Source: Paraescarpia echinospica
Taxonomy: Eukaryota; Annelida; Polychaeta; Sabellida; Siboglinidae
NCBI GenBank assembly: GCA_020002185.1
Contig: JAHLWY010000214.1
Span: 62,001 to 126,000 of the forward strand
Length of the DNA stretch: 64,000 nt
Direction of reading: 5' to 3'
The notes below the pieces were generated by a model. The model was not told the DNA's origin and did not search any database. It worked only from the letters and a program-made list of their open reading frames with translations. The position numbers and the translations under genes are program-made. The number at the start of each line of letters is the position of its first letter. Positions within the stretch are counted from its first letter, which is position 1. This document shows positions 20,050 through 30,059 of this stretch, in pieces.

Positions 20050-20127
20050 CTAGTCTTTACGTTCGGTGACCACCGTCAGCAACGCGTCTACGAAGTCTCG
20101 CATACATTCACGCCTGGTGCGCCGCAT
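20050..20127 (-). CDS. Micro-ORF, 25 residues
   Basis: ATG 20127 to TAG 20050. The peptide is basic then hydrophobic (MRRTRRECMRDFVDALLTVV). The frame extends a few codons upstream to an in-frame TAG within TTGTAG. Its RRE-MRDFV-ALL pattern resembles the next micro-ORF (RMRARYDEVAAFVRTLLERE), hinting at duplication. Real coding status is unproven. Confidence 0.35.
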   Translation of the reverse strand: MRRTRRECMRDFVDALLTVVTERKD

Positions 20128-20152
20128 CACTTCCTACAACACACTATTATGA

Positions 20153-20290
20153 TTAGTCCGCCTGATTTTGACCTTCCTTCTCGGCCTTCTCCCTCTTTAT
20201 AGCCCCCTCCACTTCACGTTCCAGCAGCGTTCTTACGAACGCGGCAACCTCGTCGTACCTCGCACGCATTCTTTCATTGGTAGCTAACAT
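20153..20290 (-). CDS. Micro-ORF, 45 residues, coiled-coil-like
   Basis: ATG 20290 to TAA 20153. The peptide (MLATNERMRARYDEVAAFVR, then a Glu/Lys-rich helix ending GQNQAD) looks like one amphipathic helix. The frame continues upstream through VRRVLQD to an in-frame TAG in CTGTAG, with its own ATG two codons earlier. It may be a single gene with one nonsense mutation, or an exon with a TGTAG acceptor. Confidence 0.4.
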   Translation of the reverse strand: MLATNERMRARYDEVAAFVRTLLEREVEGAIKREKAEKEGQNQAD

Positions 20291-20340
20291 ATCCTGCAGT
20301 ACGCGGCGCACCTCCTACAGCATATAAACGCAACTGTTAG

Positions 20341-20466
20341 TTACGGAATGCTACAAAATAAGTTCGCTTCGTAAGCTAGCCAAAACGCCCTTATGTAATT
20401 ATCGGCCGTCTCGCTTAGTAGTTGCGCGGCCTCCTCAGTTATTTCACGAGCAGGACGCCTTCTCAT
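20341..20466 (-). CDS. Micro-ORF, 41 residues
   Basis: ATG 20466 to TAA 20341. The open frame extends upstream to 20527 (REECPILVDLLTHANVQQ) where an in-frame TAG in TTGTAG closes it, 14 bp after the stop of the RPA-like gene. The content is helical and charged (AREITEEAAQLLSETADNYI). No family recognised. Confidence 0.35.
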   Translation of the reverse strand: MRRRPAREITEEAAQLLSETADNYIRAFWLAYEANLFCSIP

Positions 20467-20541
20467 TCGTTGTTGCACGTTCGCATGCGTCAGCAAATCT
20501 ACCAGTATCGGGCACTCTTCCCTCTACAAACAAGCAACACA

Positions 20542-21291
20542 TTAGGCGTCTTCTTTGTATCTCTTCAATGTGCGCACGGTATACGACGGCTCTCCGTTCC
20601 AAGTCGTCTTACGCACACTGATCTCCACTTCCGTGCCGGTTAACTCCAGCACGGTATCGCGGAGCGGCTCCTCGCTCAACTCCACCAAATAGTCGGCTCG
20701 GTACTCGACGAGATTAGACATATGTGTGTCAAACAAAGTGATCCAAAGCTCGTCTTCGTCGTCCTCGCCATCCCTCACCATCACACGCAACGCAAAGTAA
20801 TACTTCGGCACAAACACCTCACCGTGCGTTCGACATACCATAGGCCCGCCTTTGTTTTTCTGATACAATTTTCGCCGATAACGGAAGCATCCCAAATACG
20901 TACAATTCTCTTTGTACGACGCAGCGTCGATCATAACGGACGTCTTAATTTAATACACGCCGTTGTTAGCACACTGCAGGTCTCTCAGATTCACCATTGT
21001 AGCCCGTGTCGATGCCAACGACTCGCATTCGCGCTCGAGTGGCGCGATCCGCGCTAGCGCCGGATGCCCCGCAGCCGCCTCGACGCTCCCCAAGGTCTCT
21101 TCGGCGCTTCGCTTACGACCGACGGCTACCAGCGGCGGTGCGATGACGACCACGGGTCTCTTATTAACTGGCGCCCCCGTTGACACCGCTGCTGCTGCTG
21201 CCGTAGGTTGCTGCTGTTGACCGACGCCGGCCGCCACCTTCAGACTCTGCTTGCGCGCCGCCTTCATCTTTTTCGGTATCTCGTCTGCCAT
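20542..21291 (-). pseudogene. RPA-like OB-fold ssDNA-binding protein, one stop
   Basis: From ATG 21291 (context ATAATGG) the frame encodes a Lys/Ala/Gln-rich N-terminus with KKMKAARKQ, then MVNLRDLQ and a domain like the C-terminal ssDNA-binding OB fold of RPA70. This has a degenerate zinc ribbon (CTYLGCFRYRRKLYQ, MVCRTHGEVF) followed by YYFALRVMVRDGEDDEDELW and ITLFDTHMSNLV. An in-frame TAA at 20950-20952 separates N-terminus and OB fold; the ATG at 20934 could still start the OB fold alone. It probably coats ssDNA during strand-displacement replication by PolB. Similarity is by motif only. A TATAAAAC lies upstream near 21386. Confidence 0.7.
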
Positions 21292-21385
21292 TATTGTTGC
21301 CGCGGGAGAACGACTGCTGCTGCTGCTGCTGAAACAATACGTTAGAACACTGGCGTCATACAACATAGCATTTTCTCAACCGTTT

Positions 21386-21902
21386 TATACTTTACAAAAT
21401 AAGGCGCATGCGCACTTAACACATACTGCCTAGTCTACCGTTATGTTACAAAATAATGCGCATGCGTACTTAACACATACGACGCATTTGTTTTAGGAAA
21501 AAAGTTAGCGGTCATGTCAGTACGTTCATCGTCAAATGTGTCTTTACATCGAATTTCTCTAATATCACTTCACCACACGATTCCCGAGCCCTAACTAATC
21601 ATATACAACGCTTACTTTCATGCTTTTAGCTTTTCGTTGATTGTTTTTGAAATGGCATTGTCTACGGTTATCTAACAAAATAACGCGCATGCGCATTTAA
21701 CACATACGACGCAGTTACTGAGGTATTTGTTTTAGGAAACAAATTAGCGGTCATGTCAGTACATTCATCGTCAAATGTGTCTTTACATCGAATTTCTCTA
21801 ATATCACTACACCACACGATTCCCGAGCCCTAACTAATCATATACAACGCTTACTTTCATGCTTTTAGGTTTTCGTTTATTGTTTTTGAAATGGCATTGT
21901 TT
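21386..21902. promoter_or_regulatory. Duplicated 239-bp control region with NRF1-like palindromes
   Basis: TTTTAGGAAA-AAAGTTAGCGG at 21491 recurs at 21730, a period of 239 bp, and the two units are nearly identical to about 21900. GCGCATGCGC palindromes at 21403-21414, 21457-21468 and 21684-21695 fit the NRF1 consensus YGCGCAYGCGCR, each within TACAAAATAA or AACAAAATAA and TTAACACATAC. This lies between the minus-strand RPA-like gene and the plus-strand spliced gene, so it may be a divergent promoter. Confidence 0.55.
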
Positions 21903-21914
21903 GCCGTTCACATT

Positions 21915-21972
21915 CCGATCGCGATAAGCCGTAGTGTCATGCGCCGATCACGATAAGCCGTAGTGTCATGCG
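21915..21972. repeat. 29-bp tandem duplication
   Basis: CCGATCGCGATAAGCC-GTAGTGTCATGCG is repeated twice in tandem with one difference (21915-21943 and 21944-21972). Confidence 0.9.
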
Positions 21973-22063
21973 CCGCCGCTGTTTGACGGCGCATTCATAC
22001 ATGGAGTCGCAGCATACACTTGACAGCGCATTTCACCGTTTGGCTATTTCACACACAACAACT

Positions 22064-22517
22064 ATGAATACAACAACGCCTCCTCGTAAGGCAACACAGC
22101 GGTAAGCCTGCTTTAACGCATGCATGCATACGTGCATGCATGGTTCTAATTTTATTTTGGCGCCCTTTGTTTAAACACGCCTACATATATTGTGGTTTAT
22201 TTCATAGAAATATCCAACTGCCTACAGCCGTCGCCCTGTCAACAGAAGCAACAAAGCCAGTATGTACGGTCGCCCCAACATCACGCCCCCGTCGACCAAT
22301 CACTCCACCACCACCACCTATCAACGACGCCGACGCCGATGATTTCGACGACGACACCAGCCTCGTGTCTTCATTCCTCCGACGAGGCAACAATGGGTCG
22401 TGGTACACGCCCACCCCGACGACCGAACTCTATACACGACGCGGCTTTCGCGCGCCGTTCTCCCCCTGTAAGGCGGGCATTGGCCGCGCGCGGCTATATA
22501 ATTTTAGCAGTCAATAA
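22064..22517 (+). CDS. Spliced acidic/proline-rich accessory gene, two exons
   Basis: Exon 1 is 22064-22101 (MNTTTPPRKATQ plus two bases). The donor at 22102 is CG/GTAAGC. The acceptor TTTATTTCATAG ends at 22207. Exon 2 is 22208-22517. The phases match and give 115 residues. The body is Pro-rich, then acidic (INDADADDFDDDTSLVSSFL), then Arg/Gly-rich. AATAAA overlaps the stop codon (22514-22519). No family is recognised. The exact splice match, phase agreement and poly(A) signal support a real gene, in a nuclear, Pol II-transcribed setting. It sits just inside the right terminal repeat, mirroring the NADAR gene at the left end. Confidence 0.6.
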
Positions 22518-22899
22518 ATACTGCAGTCTCTACTAATCACGTTTCCACTCGTCTGTATCCACTGCATAAACACCCTACGAACAGTGCCACCCACTGAATG
22601 TTAGCGTATTTATGCACTGGTTTCGTTTTGTTCGCACCAGTAGATTTATTTATTTATTTAAACGCACAACGCATTGGTTTCGTTTTGATCGCACCACTAG
22701 AACACACGTTGCTAGCCAGCTATGCTGCCGCGCCGGGGTCATATTCCACTCCTGCTGTTGCTGCTGCTGCAGCGCCGGTCGCTTATCGTACTGCTGCAAA
22801 CATAGGGTACAGCGGGGCATCCTCATAGGGCTTACGGGGGAAGTCTGCACACAGTGGTTTTATCGGGGTTATATAGCCGCGTCATATATTGCTTAGGTC
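22518..22899. other. Right subterminal region, no firm gene
   Basis: GGTTTCGTTTTGWTCGCACCA occurs twice (22619 and 22676 regions), next to an Ala/Pro-coding low-complexity stretch that I do not regard as a gene. Similarity to the left-arm units begins at about 22853. Confidence 0.5.
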
Positions 22900-23181
22900 A
22901 GCACGCTCTAGGTACGGCGTTGATCGCTAGGGGACAAACTAAAATGATCTCTGCGCTCACCGCTAGGTGGCACCTCAAATGTACTTAGAGGGGGTAATCC
23001 ATCACGTTTTTTATAAGTAGGTTGCCGAAAACGATTAGTGTCAAAAAAGCCTTTCATCTTTTTTTATAAGTAGGTTGCCGAAAACGATTAGGGGTAATTA
23101 AAACGTTTTTTATTAGTAAAGTTTTGCCCAAAGGTCACCAAAGGTGTCGTACACGGGCGCATTAGCCACCTCTATACTACT
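22900..23181 (-). repeat. Polinton right terminal inverted repeat
   Basis: Inverted counterpart of 6643-6923, ending CCACCTCTATACTACT. Similarity to left-arm repeat units B and C continues inward to about 22853 (reverse complement of GACGCGGCTATATAAC and ATAAAACCACTG) and then stops, before the tRNA-like sequence. Confidence 0.95.
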
Positions 23182-23187
23182 ATGGTA
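23182..23187. repeat. Polinton target site duplication, right (ATGGTA)
   Basis: Second copy of the 6-bp duplication. LINE copy B resumes in register here with GCTAAGA, matching LINE copy A across the empty site. Confidence 0.95.
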
Positions 23188-24600
23188 GCTAAGAAAACAA
23201 GGGTTATGAAGGATAATAAATCACGTGGTGTGGATGGGATTCCGCCCAAACTACTATTGGAAATTGTAGAACAAGTTAGCGTACCGCTTACAACAGTTTT
23301 CAATTTGTTATTATAAGAGGGAGTGATTTCTTTAGAATGGAAAGAGGCAAACTTTATACCGTTATTTAAAAAAGGTTCGAGAAACAAGTCAGAGAACTAT
23401 AGACCAATGAGTTTAACATCAGTGGATTTTCTTGTTAAATGTTACTTGATAAACCCATCTCAACACTGGTTTTCAAAAAAGGAGGTCATGCTTAACAAAT
23501 ATTTTATTTGTTTTTGAAGACATCACTAAGTGGGTAGTTCAGGGATCACCAGTAGATATCGTCTACTTAGATTTTCAAAAGGCTTTCGACAAAGTACCAC
23601 ATCAAAGATTACTGCTTAAACTATAGGCCCACTGCATAGGAAATTGTATAATAAACTGGATAAAAAATGGCTGATTGACAGAAGACAACGTGTAGTAGTT
23701 GATGGGGAGGCTTCAAACTGGAAATTGTTATTGAGTGGGGTACCACAGGGATCAGTACTAGGACCTATATTATTCTTAATATGTATCAACGATTTGGATG
23801 ATGAATTAACAAGCAATTTGGGATTAAAAGTTATGAATATAGAGAGCATTTACAAATGGTCTTGACAGGTTGATCAAATGGTCTGAAAAGTGGCAAATGC
23901 TGTTCAATTTTGAGAAATGTAAATGCCTCCACACAGGACATGGGCACGAATATGTAGATTATACAATGGGGCGGGGGGGGGGTACTGTAGTAAGTACTAC
24001 TGTAAAACAAAAGGACTTAGGATAACCATTTGTGCTGATATGATGGTTTCAGAGCAGTGCGGAATTGCAGTTTCAAAGGGAAATAAAATCCTTTGATTAA
24101 TTAGGCGAAATATAGCGTATAAGAAAAAGAACTAATAATACCGCTGTACAAAACAATAGTGAGGCCTCATTTAGATTAGAATATTGTATACAAGCATGGA
24201 GGCCATGTCGCAAGAAGGACATAGATATGCTAGAAAGAGTACAGAGGAGAGCGACTAAAATGACACCAAAACTGAGGGTTCTTAGTTATATAATTCGCCT
24301 ATAAGAATATGGTTTAATAACACTAGAAACCAGGAGATTGAGAGGAAATGGTTATGAAAATGTTGATAGAAATATTTGTTGGTCAGTTAAGAAAGATAGA
24401 AGGACTAGTGGACATGAAGTTACATTAGCAAAGGAGCAGTGTAGATTAGATATAAGAAAGTTCTCATTTTCACAAAGGACTGTAAATTAATGGAACAGAT
24501 TATCTTCTGACTGTATGGGTGCTAGTAGCGTGAATATGTTTAAAAATAAAATCGACACGTACCTCAGAAGGGCGGGATACACATAGATAAAAAGGGTTGG
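23188..24600 (+). pseudogene. LINE ORF2 reverse transcriptase, 3' part (copy B)
   Basis: Readable blocks include GVDGIPPKLLLEIVEQVS, PLFKKGSRNKSENYRPMSLT, YLDFQKAFDKVPHQRLLLKL and GVPQGSVLGPILFLICIND. The sequence then jumps from the segment LGLKV to MNIES, so the FADD catalytic box is deleted, as in copy A by a different deletion. The C-terminal region (KWQMLFNFEKCKC, then ERVQRRATKMTPKLRVL) follows with several stops. The element could not mobilise itself. Confidence 0.85.
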
Positions 24601-24690
24601 ACTCTCGATAAGCCAAAGGGCTTCGTTGTCCACCTGCCACCTACTTCTATGGGTGGCAATCTTGTTAAATCTTGTTAAATGTTTGGACTT

Positions 24691-25520
24691 CGATCAACTA
24701 ACCCCACCGTTAACGTTGAGTTTCCTGTAATTATGTTACACCAAACAGCTTTTTCGCAATCTCTTTCTCTTTGAAATTTTAATTCATACGCCTGGATGGA
24801 ATCTTTAACATATAAAATAACTCACCCCCCTTCTTCCTATTATATATTCTGTGAACATTACATAACCTGTTAGTCCCAATTCGGCGTCTGATATATCAGT
24901 GGTGGCCCATGATTCGGTTATACCTATTATGTGAGGGTCAATATCTTCTACCACAATGTTTAGTTCAATTCTTTTGTTGACTATGCTCCTTGCCTTTAAA
25001 CAAATACATTTATATCCTGATTCAGAACAGTTTTTCAGGATGTTCTTTGCTGATTTATTTCTGCTGTTTTTATTGATGCCTCCAGTTTCAGATTTCTCTG
25101 TAAATCCTCCTTGCGAATATAGTTTAAATAGATGCAGCCTGTCCCACTCTCAACAGATTGGAGGAAGTTCTCTGAGAAAACTGCTACCCCCTTTCCACTT
25201 AGATGGAGGCCATCTCTCATGTACATATCTCCCCTCCCAACAATGTATCCCCATAAATCTACGAATTCCACCCCTCTTCTTTACACAACTGCTCAACTAG
25301 TGCGTTGATCGCCATCCTCTTGCAGTTTCTATATGTTGGCCCCCTTCCTCCCATTACAGGCGAAATTCCTGAGTGAATAATCTTTTCGACTCTTGTCTTC
25401 TTTAACTTCCTCACTAACTGTCTCTACTTCTGTACTATCCCAGTTGTTCCCTCCCTGTCAGCGTTATTTGCCCCAATTTGGCTAGTTGACCCTTTGGCCT
25501 GATTACTGCCTGCATCCATT
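24691..25520 (-). mobile_element. CR1-like LINE fragment, copy C
   Basis: Reading downwards, 25271-25035 encodes the ORF1 esterase end (MYMRDGLHLSGKGVAVFSEN, the Asp-His block), then the ORF1-ORF2 junction and the start of the endonuclease, ending at 24691 next to copy B's 3' end. It is truncated on both sides. Confidence 0.75.
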
Positions 25521-26116
25521 CGTAAATATTGACGGTTGTCACACATACAGGCATTTTACGAGAGCTATAAATATTAGATTTTGAATAAACTCGACCAGCA
25601 TATCAAAGAGATGACAATAACATTTGGTGAGAAGTTTAAGAAACTGTGTAGGTCACGTTTTCTAATAACCACATGAAACGTTAACATGGTCGCCAATGGG
25701 TAAAATAACAGTGTGCTGAGCCCTTCATTTTTTATCAGATGAGGTGTAGCGACAAATCCTACGGTTTAAAAATACTGCCGAACCGACCCTTAATGGGCAT
25801 GTCCGCAAGTAGAAGTTCGTTGTGTAAAGAAATATTTTATTTTAAATAAATTAATTTAATCGCGGTCTTCAATCTTTGTTATGAATATTTGTGATTGGAT
25901 GGGTGTAAAATTATTAGAATGTTGTTCATCTGAGTCATTTGGAAGAAGGATATAAGTGGAAATAGTTATAGATGCTAGTCAACTAATGTGTTGTAAGTTG
26001 TATTTAACACAAATAATGTACAAACTGCCAAAACACGTATTTGGTGCTAACTAATTTATAAGTTAGTTAGCAAAAAATAACAAATGTGTTCTTGTAGACG
26101 TATAACATAACAAATA
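25490..26116. repeat. Interspersed repeat family, copy 1a
   Basis: The first ~230 bp matches the reverse complement of 42800-43060. The rest (from TACGGTTTAAAAATACTGCC) matches 47800-48130 and 62270-62640. All three end at a microsatellite. No intact coding frame. Confidence 0.75.
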
Positions 26117-26195
26117 TATATATATATATATATATATTGATATATGTATATACATACATACATACATACATACATGTATTTACATGCATACATAC
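26117..26195. repeat. (TA)n/(CATA)n microsatellite
   Basis: Alternating TA followed by TACATACA units at the same position as CA or TACA arrays in the sister repeats. Confidence 0.9.
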
Positions 26196-26334
26196 AAAAT
26201 TGTGTGATGCACAATGCATATGCAACATTCATCAATGTATACACAGACATATCATTAGACTACTAGTGTAAAACACATCACCATCACAAAAAAGGAGTCG
26301 CCAAATTATTTCGTGACTTAAAAACAAACAAATC

Positions 26335-27330
26335 AACAGGACCCGACCAGGTGCCAGCCAGAATCCAAGGTCGGTGCGGCAGTATTTTACAGCGGTAGGA
26401 TTTGTCACTACAGAGGTAGCCATACTCTGATTACGCGCACTGAATGTTGATAAGTTCAGCTACGCCCACTCGGTAGGATTTTGAGGCTCTTTTTTAGTTG
26501 CTGCATGTTATAAATGTATATCGTTTTCTAATACCTGGTGACGTATTCACTTACTAATAACCAAGGGAACGAACCATTGTAACCGTCATGGTTTTTAGGA
26601 TCTGAGTAGTTAATATTCTTAAGTTGAATTTGAATTTGAGAGCACATAAATGTTCGAAAAAAAAATCAAATTGCAAAATACTCATCCATTGTTAGATATA
26701 TAAACACCATTTAAGCGCTCTGACATTCTATATAATTTTTAGAATCTAAGTTTTAAAAAGAAAACAAAACGGAACTATTAGTTATCAATTTGACATTGAT
26801 GTCAGTAAAAGTCAACGTGTGGCCAGGCCTACAGTACACTATTTACACTGCATTGCATGCATACATGTGCAAAGAGTCAACAGTACACGGACGGAATACA
26901 AGTTGCGTAGCTGTGAATGTCATCAAATGTAGTCCGTAGCCCTAGTGTAGTTCGGCAGAATGGATACTTCTATATCAAAATGTCACAGTAATGTAAGTTA
27001 ATTCGCATGCAAGTTATATTATTTTAATACTTTTTAATTTATTACTTTTAATAAAATTAATCATAACTGAATATGGTATTGCATATTGTCTAAACGTTCA
27101 CATGCAACTACCGAAACTGAAATGTTTGCTTATCAACTGCTGTGCCATGTAATGCTGTATTGATGAAAAATAAAGTTTGACACATATTTCAAAGAGCTAT
27201 GTTTATGCTTACAGTCGCCAAGGTGTAACGATAGAAATAAAAGGATTACAAAGCACCTAATGATTCATTTTGGTAAAAGCCCTTCGCAGCAGGTATATCT
27301 CAAATTATTATATTATGTAATTTTATCATG
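26335..27330. repeat. Interspersed repeat family, copy 1b
   Basis: GTGCGGCAGTATTTTACAGC onwards matches 49620-50720 with indels, including the ACTGAATGTTGATAA and TTCGCAGCAGGTAT segments. Non-coding here. Confidence 0.7.
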
Positions 27331-27384
27331 TATAGCAAGATCTTGCCTGATCCCCAATTACACAATGACAATGCCATCAGAAGA

Positions 27385-27472
27385 GACCCCTGAAACTGTC
27401 AAGCGACCCCTGGCCCAGGGAGCTGTGATCCTCTGTTTGAGAACCACTGGCCTAGACTATATGGTGTCATAG
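27385..27472 (-). mobile_element. hAT-type terminal fragment
   Basis: On the minus strand CCAGTGGTTCTCAAACAGAG matches the terminal repeat typical of hAT transposons (CAGTGGTTCTCAAAC). Only one end is seen. Confidence 0.5.
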
Positions 27473-28199
27473 GATACTAATGCCTATATTATAGTATTAT
27501 AAATCCTTTATTAGCCCGGCTTTCCAAGGAATGTGCCTACAACACTATATGTAATAGTTGTAACAAAGATGAACTGCGATCAAAATCGGTGATGACAATT
27601 TGGCTAACACTGACACTGGGAAGGGAAAGTCTAGTAAGTATATCATTCGTCTAGCCTTCAAAGCATCGATGAATGAAGCGTTATCACAGTTGCTGTGAAC
27701 GCAATATACGTAAAGGGAATCTGGCAAATCTTCGTTGCCATTGCGTACAAACACGGAGGTTGCCATCGAATAGAAACAATAAAACGGCGATGATAACTCG
27801 TTCGCATGCGTTGAATGAATGGAGCCGGCTTCCGGTCGATCACTAACACGTCTTGATTTTAGCGCATGTGCCGAGTATAGCAACTTCCTCTGATTTTACC
27901 CTGTTATGGTAATTAAGGCAGGGCGAATGTCTGCATGGAATCTGAGCACATCCCCGGGGACTTGTTTTTTATTCTAGATTTTCAGCTGTGAATACGCTCG
28001 TAAGATTTAGTATCTTCAATATAAATTGTGTACACTCGTTGCATATCGCATAGGTGTATCCAGAGAGCCCGACGGACACGTGTCCCTAGACCTTTATAAT
28101 TTGGCGAGTCACTAGACCTTTTTTCAATGTGCCCCTGATAGTGCCACCTAATCCTTAGGAATGTGTTCCCGTCGAGATTAAAATAATCTGAAGTTACGG
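27473..28199. other. Intergenic, no gene seen
   Basis: Short unrelated frames only. No repeat partner recognised in the window. Confidence 0.5.
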
Positions 28200-29473
28200 A
28201 TGCGCGGCAGCGAAACTAATCAACAGCAAATCATATATATATAAATGTACAAATTGTTCCGTTTATGAGGAAAATAAGTTGTTCGAAACGTAAAACGCAA
28301 TGTGCTCGTAATAAGTAACCTAACAATCGCACGAACCACAAGCGTGTGGCGAATACTGCGGAAAACAGCCCCTGTATCATGAACTTGACAATATGGAGAA
28401 GACGCAGACAGAATAATGATTATGTCTACCTTAGTAACAATAGTATAGCAAGATAAATATCATTTAACAATTCAACACTATCATGGCTAGGGCTTATCGA
28501 TAAAAAAACAACGAGTATGTGCGAGCACACCATTATGTTTAAATACATGTAGTGGTGTAGTTTGTTTTCTAACATTTTGTAAATATTACTGTCGCGACTG
28601 ACAATTAACTACCAATCATCATTTTGCTAGTAGTAATAATTATATTGAAGCTATTTGGGAGTTCGTTTTTATTGTTACCCCCAGAACAGTAAAATACATA
28701 CCTAACTTGGTATACGTTGAGCATTATCAGTCAAACACTGACAGTAAAGCAAGCTAACACATATTCGTTTTATTCGTTATGTAAAGCGCACCCGGTCACC
28801 CCTACCTCCGCGTAACCGTAGATCTACATCCCGTAGATCTACATCACAATTCCCAGAGTGGCGTAGGCTATATGATTGACCGCAACGGTGGCGCTGCTTA
28901 ATGGCATACTTGTCTTATAATTTTTTAGACAATTTAACGACCAGCTACAATAATTTCGATCGGGTTTCCGAAAACACAAATCTATTCTGATGGGCCTATG
29001 CACTTACGATTAGCCTGGTTGACAACCTAGTCCACGAATTTCTTGCCTACAGTAAGATATGATAAATCAGGCTGTTCATGTCACGTCATCCACAAACGTT
29101 GTGAGGCGTCACACGGATAAAACACTGTTTTCTGCATGTGTCGCATTTGAAACATTTCACACCGGTACAATTACACACTAACAACCACATTTAACATACT
29201 ACTGTTTCTGATCTGATGTCCACACGTAACACATCTTAAATGTGATATGCGAATGTCAAGATGTTTCTTTCCTCAACCATTCTTTAAAAATTACTGAGCC
29301 CCCACATAAGTTATATCTCAATCGTTTGTTAACATTGCGAGCGCGCATGTCCGAATTAAAATTGCCACTTGTTGTGAACTGGAAGCCACACGTATCACGT
29401 CGGCTCCAGTTCATTATGAGAACAGCCACGTGATTTGAAATCGACACTGTATGCAAACTGTGCCCCGCAGATA

Positions 29474-29974
29474 TCACATTTGTTTCTCCCCGGTGTGGAT
29501 ACGGACATGTTTCTTCAGATTTACACTTACTGAGAACCGTGAACCACACGTATCACATTTGTAAGGTTTCTCTCCGGTGTCGATACGAACATGCGACTTC
29601 AAATTACCACTTCTTGAGAACTGTGCACCACACGTATCACATACGTAAGGTGTCTCCGCGGTGTATGTACGGACATGCGTCTTCAGATGTCCACTTACAG
29701 AGAACTGTGCACCACAGGTGTTACATCTATAGGGTTTTTTCCCCGTATGGATACGGACATGTTTATTCAAATTACCACTTTCTGAGAACTGTGCACCACA
29801 GGTATCACATTTGTAGGGTTTCTCCCCGGTGTGGATTCGGACATGCGTCTTCAAATGGCCATTTTTTGGGAACAGTGCACCACATGTGTCACATTTGAAT
29901 CGTTTCTCTACAGTACTCGTGTGCACATTCACATACATAATTGAACTGTATTTGTTTCGAACCTTATCACACAC
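29474..29974 (-). pseudogene. C2H2 zinc-finger protein, copy 1
   Basis: Five tandem Kruppel-type fingers are read from 29974 downward. Units look like YKCDTCGAQFSESGNLNKHV joined by HTGEKP linkers. Such arrays bind DNA in a sequence-specific way in the nucleus. The frame ends HTGEKQM-stop, but the next finger (KCDICGAQFA) continues in another frame, so a small deletion has cut the array. Copy 2 has the same lesion. The finger 3 linker is altered (TYTAETP). No effector domain is visible; the 5' exon is probably upstream or lost. A relic finger (CDNCGKCFN) lies near 30130. Confidence 0.7.
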
Positions 29975-30059
29975 ACACTATTTTGTATCGTGCTGTTGTT
30001 CTCAATGCACTATTGCTACAAACACATAAACGTGTTGTTACTAGTGTCCGTCACATCTC

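Larger units (their letters stand above)
6643..23181 (+). mobile_element. Polinton/Maverick (adintovirus-like) element, decayed
   Basis: A 16.5-kb self-synthesising element is bounded by terminal inverted repeats starting AGTAGTATAGAGGTGGCT and by a 6-bp target duplication. It encodes the hallmark set: protein-primed PolB, RVE integrase with chromodomain, FtsK-type packaging ATPase, adenain-like protease, and major and minor capsid proteins. It is visibly richer in G+C than the flanks. Integrase, minor capsid and two small ORFs are open. ATPase, the membrane protein, the core-like protein, major capsid, protease, PolB and the RPA-like protein carry nonsense or frameshift lesions. Accessory cargo (NADAR gene, tRNA-like units, spliced gene) sits near the ends. 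Confidence 0.97.
23182..24690 (+). mobile_element. CR1-like LINE copy B, 3' part
   Basis: Continuation of the LINE interrupted at 6642, in the same orientation and register. It runs through RT to a 3' end with tandem ATCTTGTTAA units near 24660-24686, the same end as copy A. Confidence 0.9.

Noticed and set aside
22598..22828. Ala/Pro-rich frame near the right Polinton end
   Set aside because: Low-complexity CTG/GCT repeats without a plausible domain or conserved start.
6643..23181. A CRISPR array or bacterial prophage explanation
   Set aside because: No direct-repeat and spacer pattern is present, and gene content, TATA boxes, an intron and poly(A) signals are those of a eukaryotic Polinton.
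29539..29898. Plus-strand frames opposite the zinc fingers
   Set aside because: His/Tyr/Arg-rich antisense shadows of the finger arrays; the same occurs at 55384-55695.
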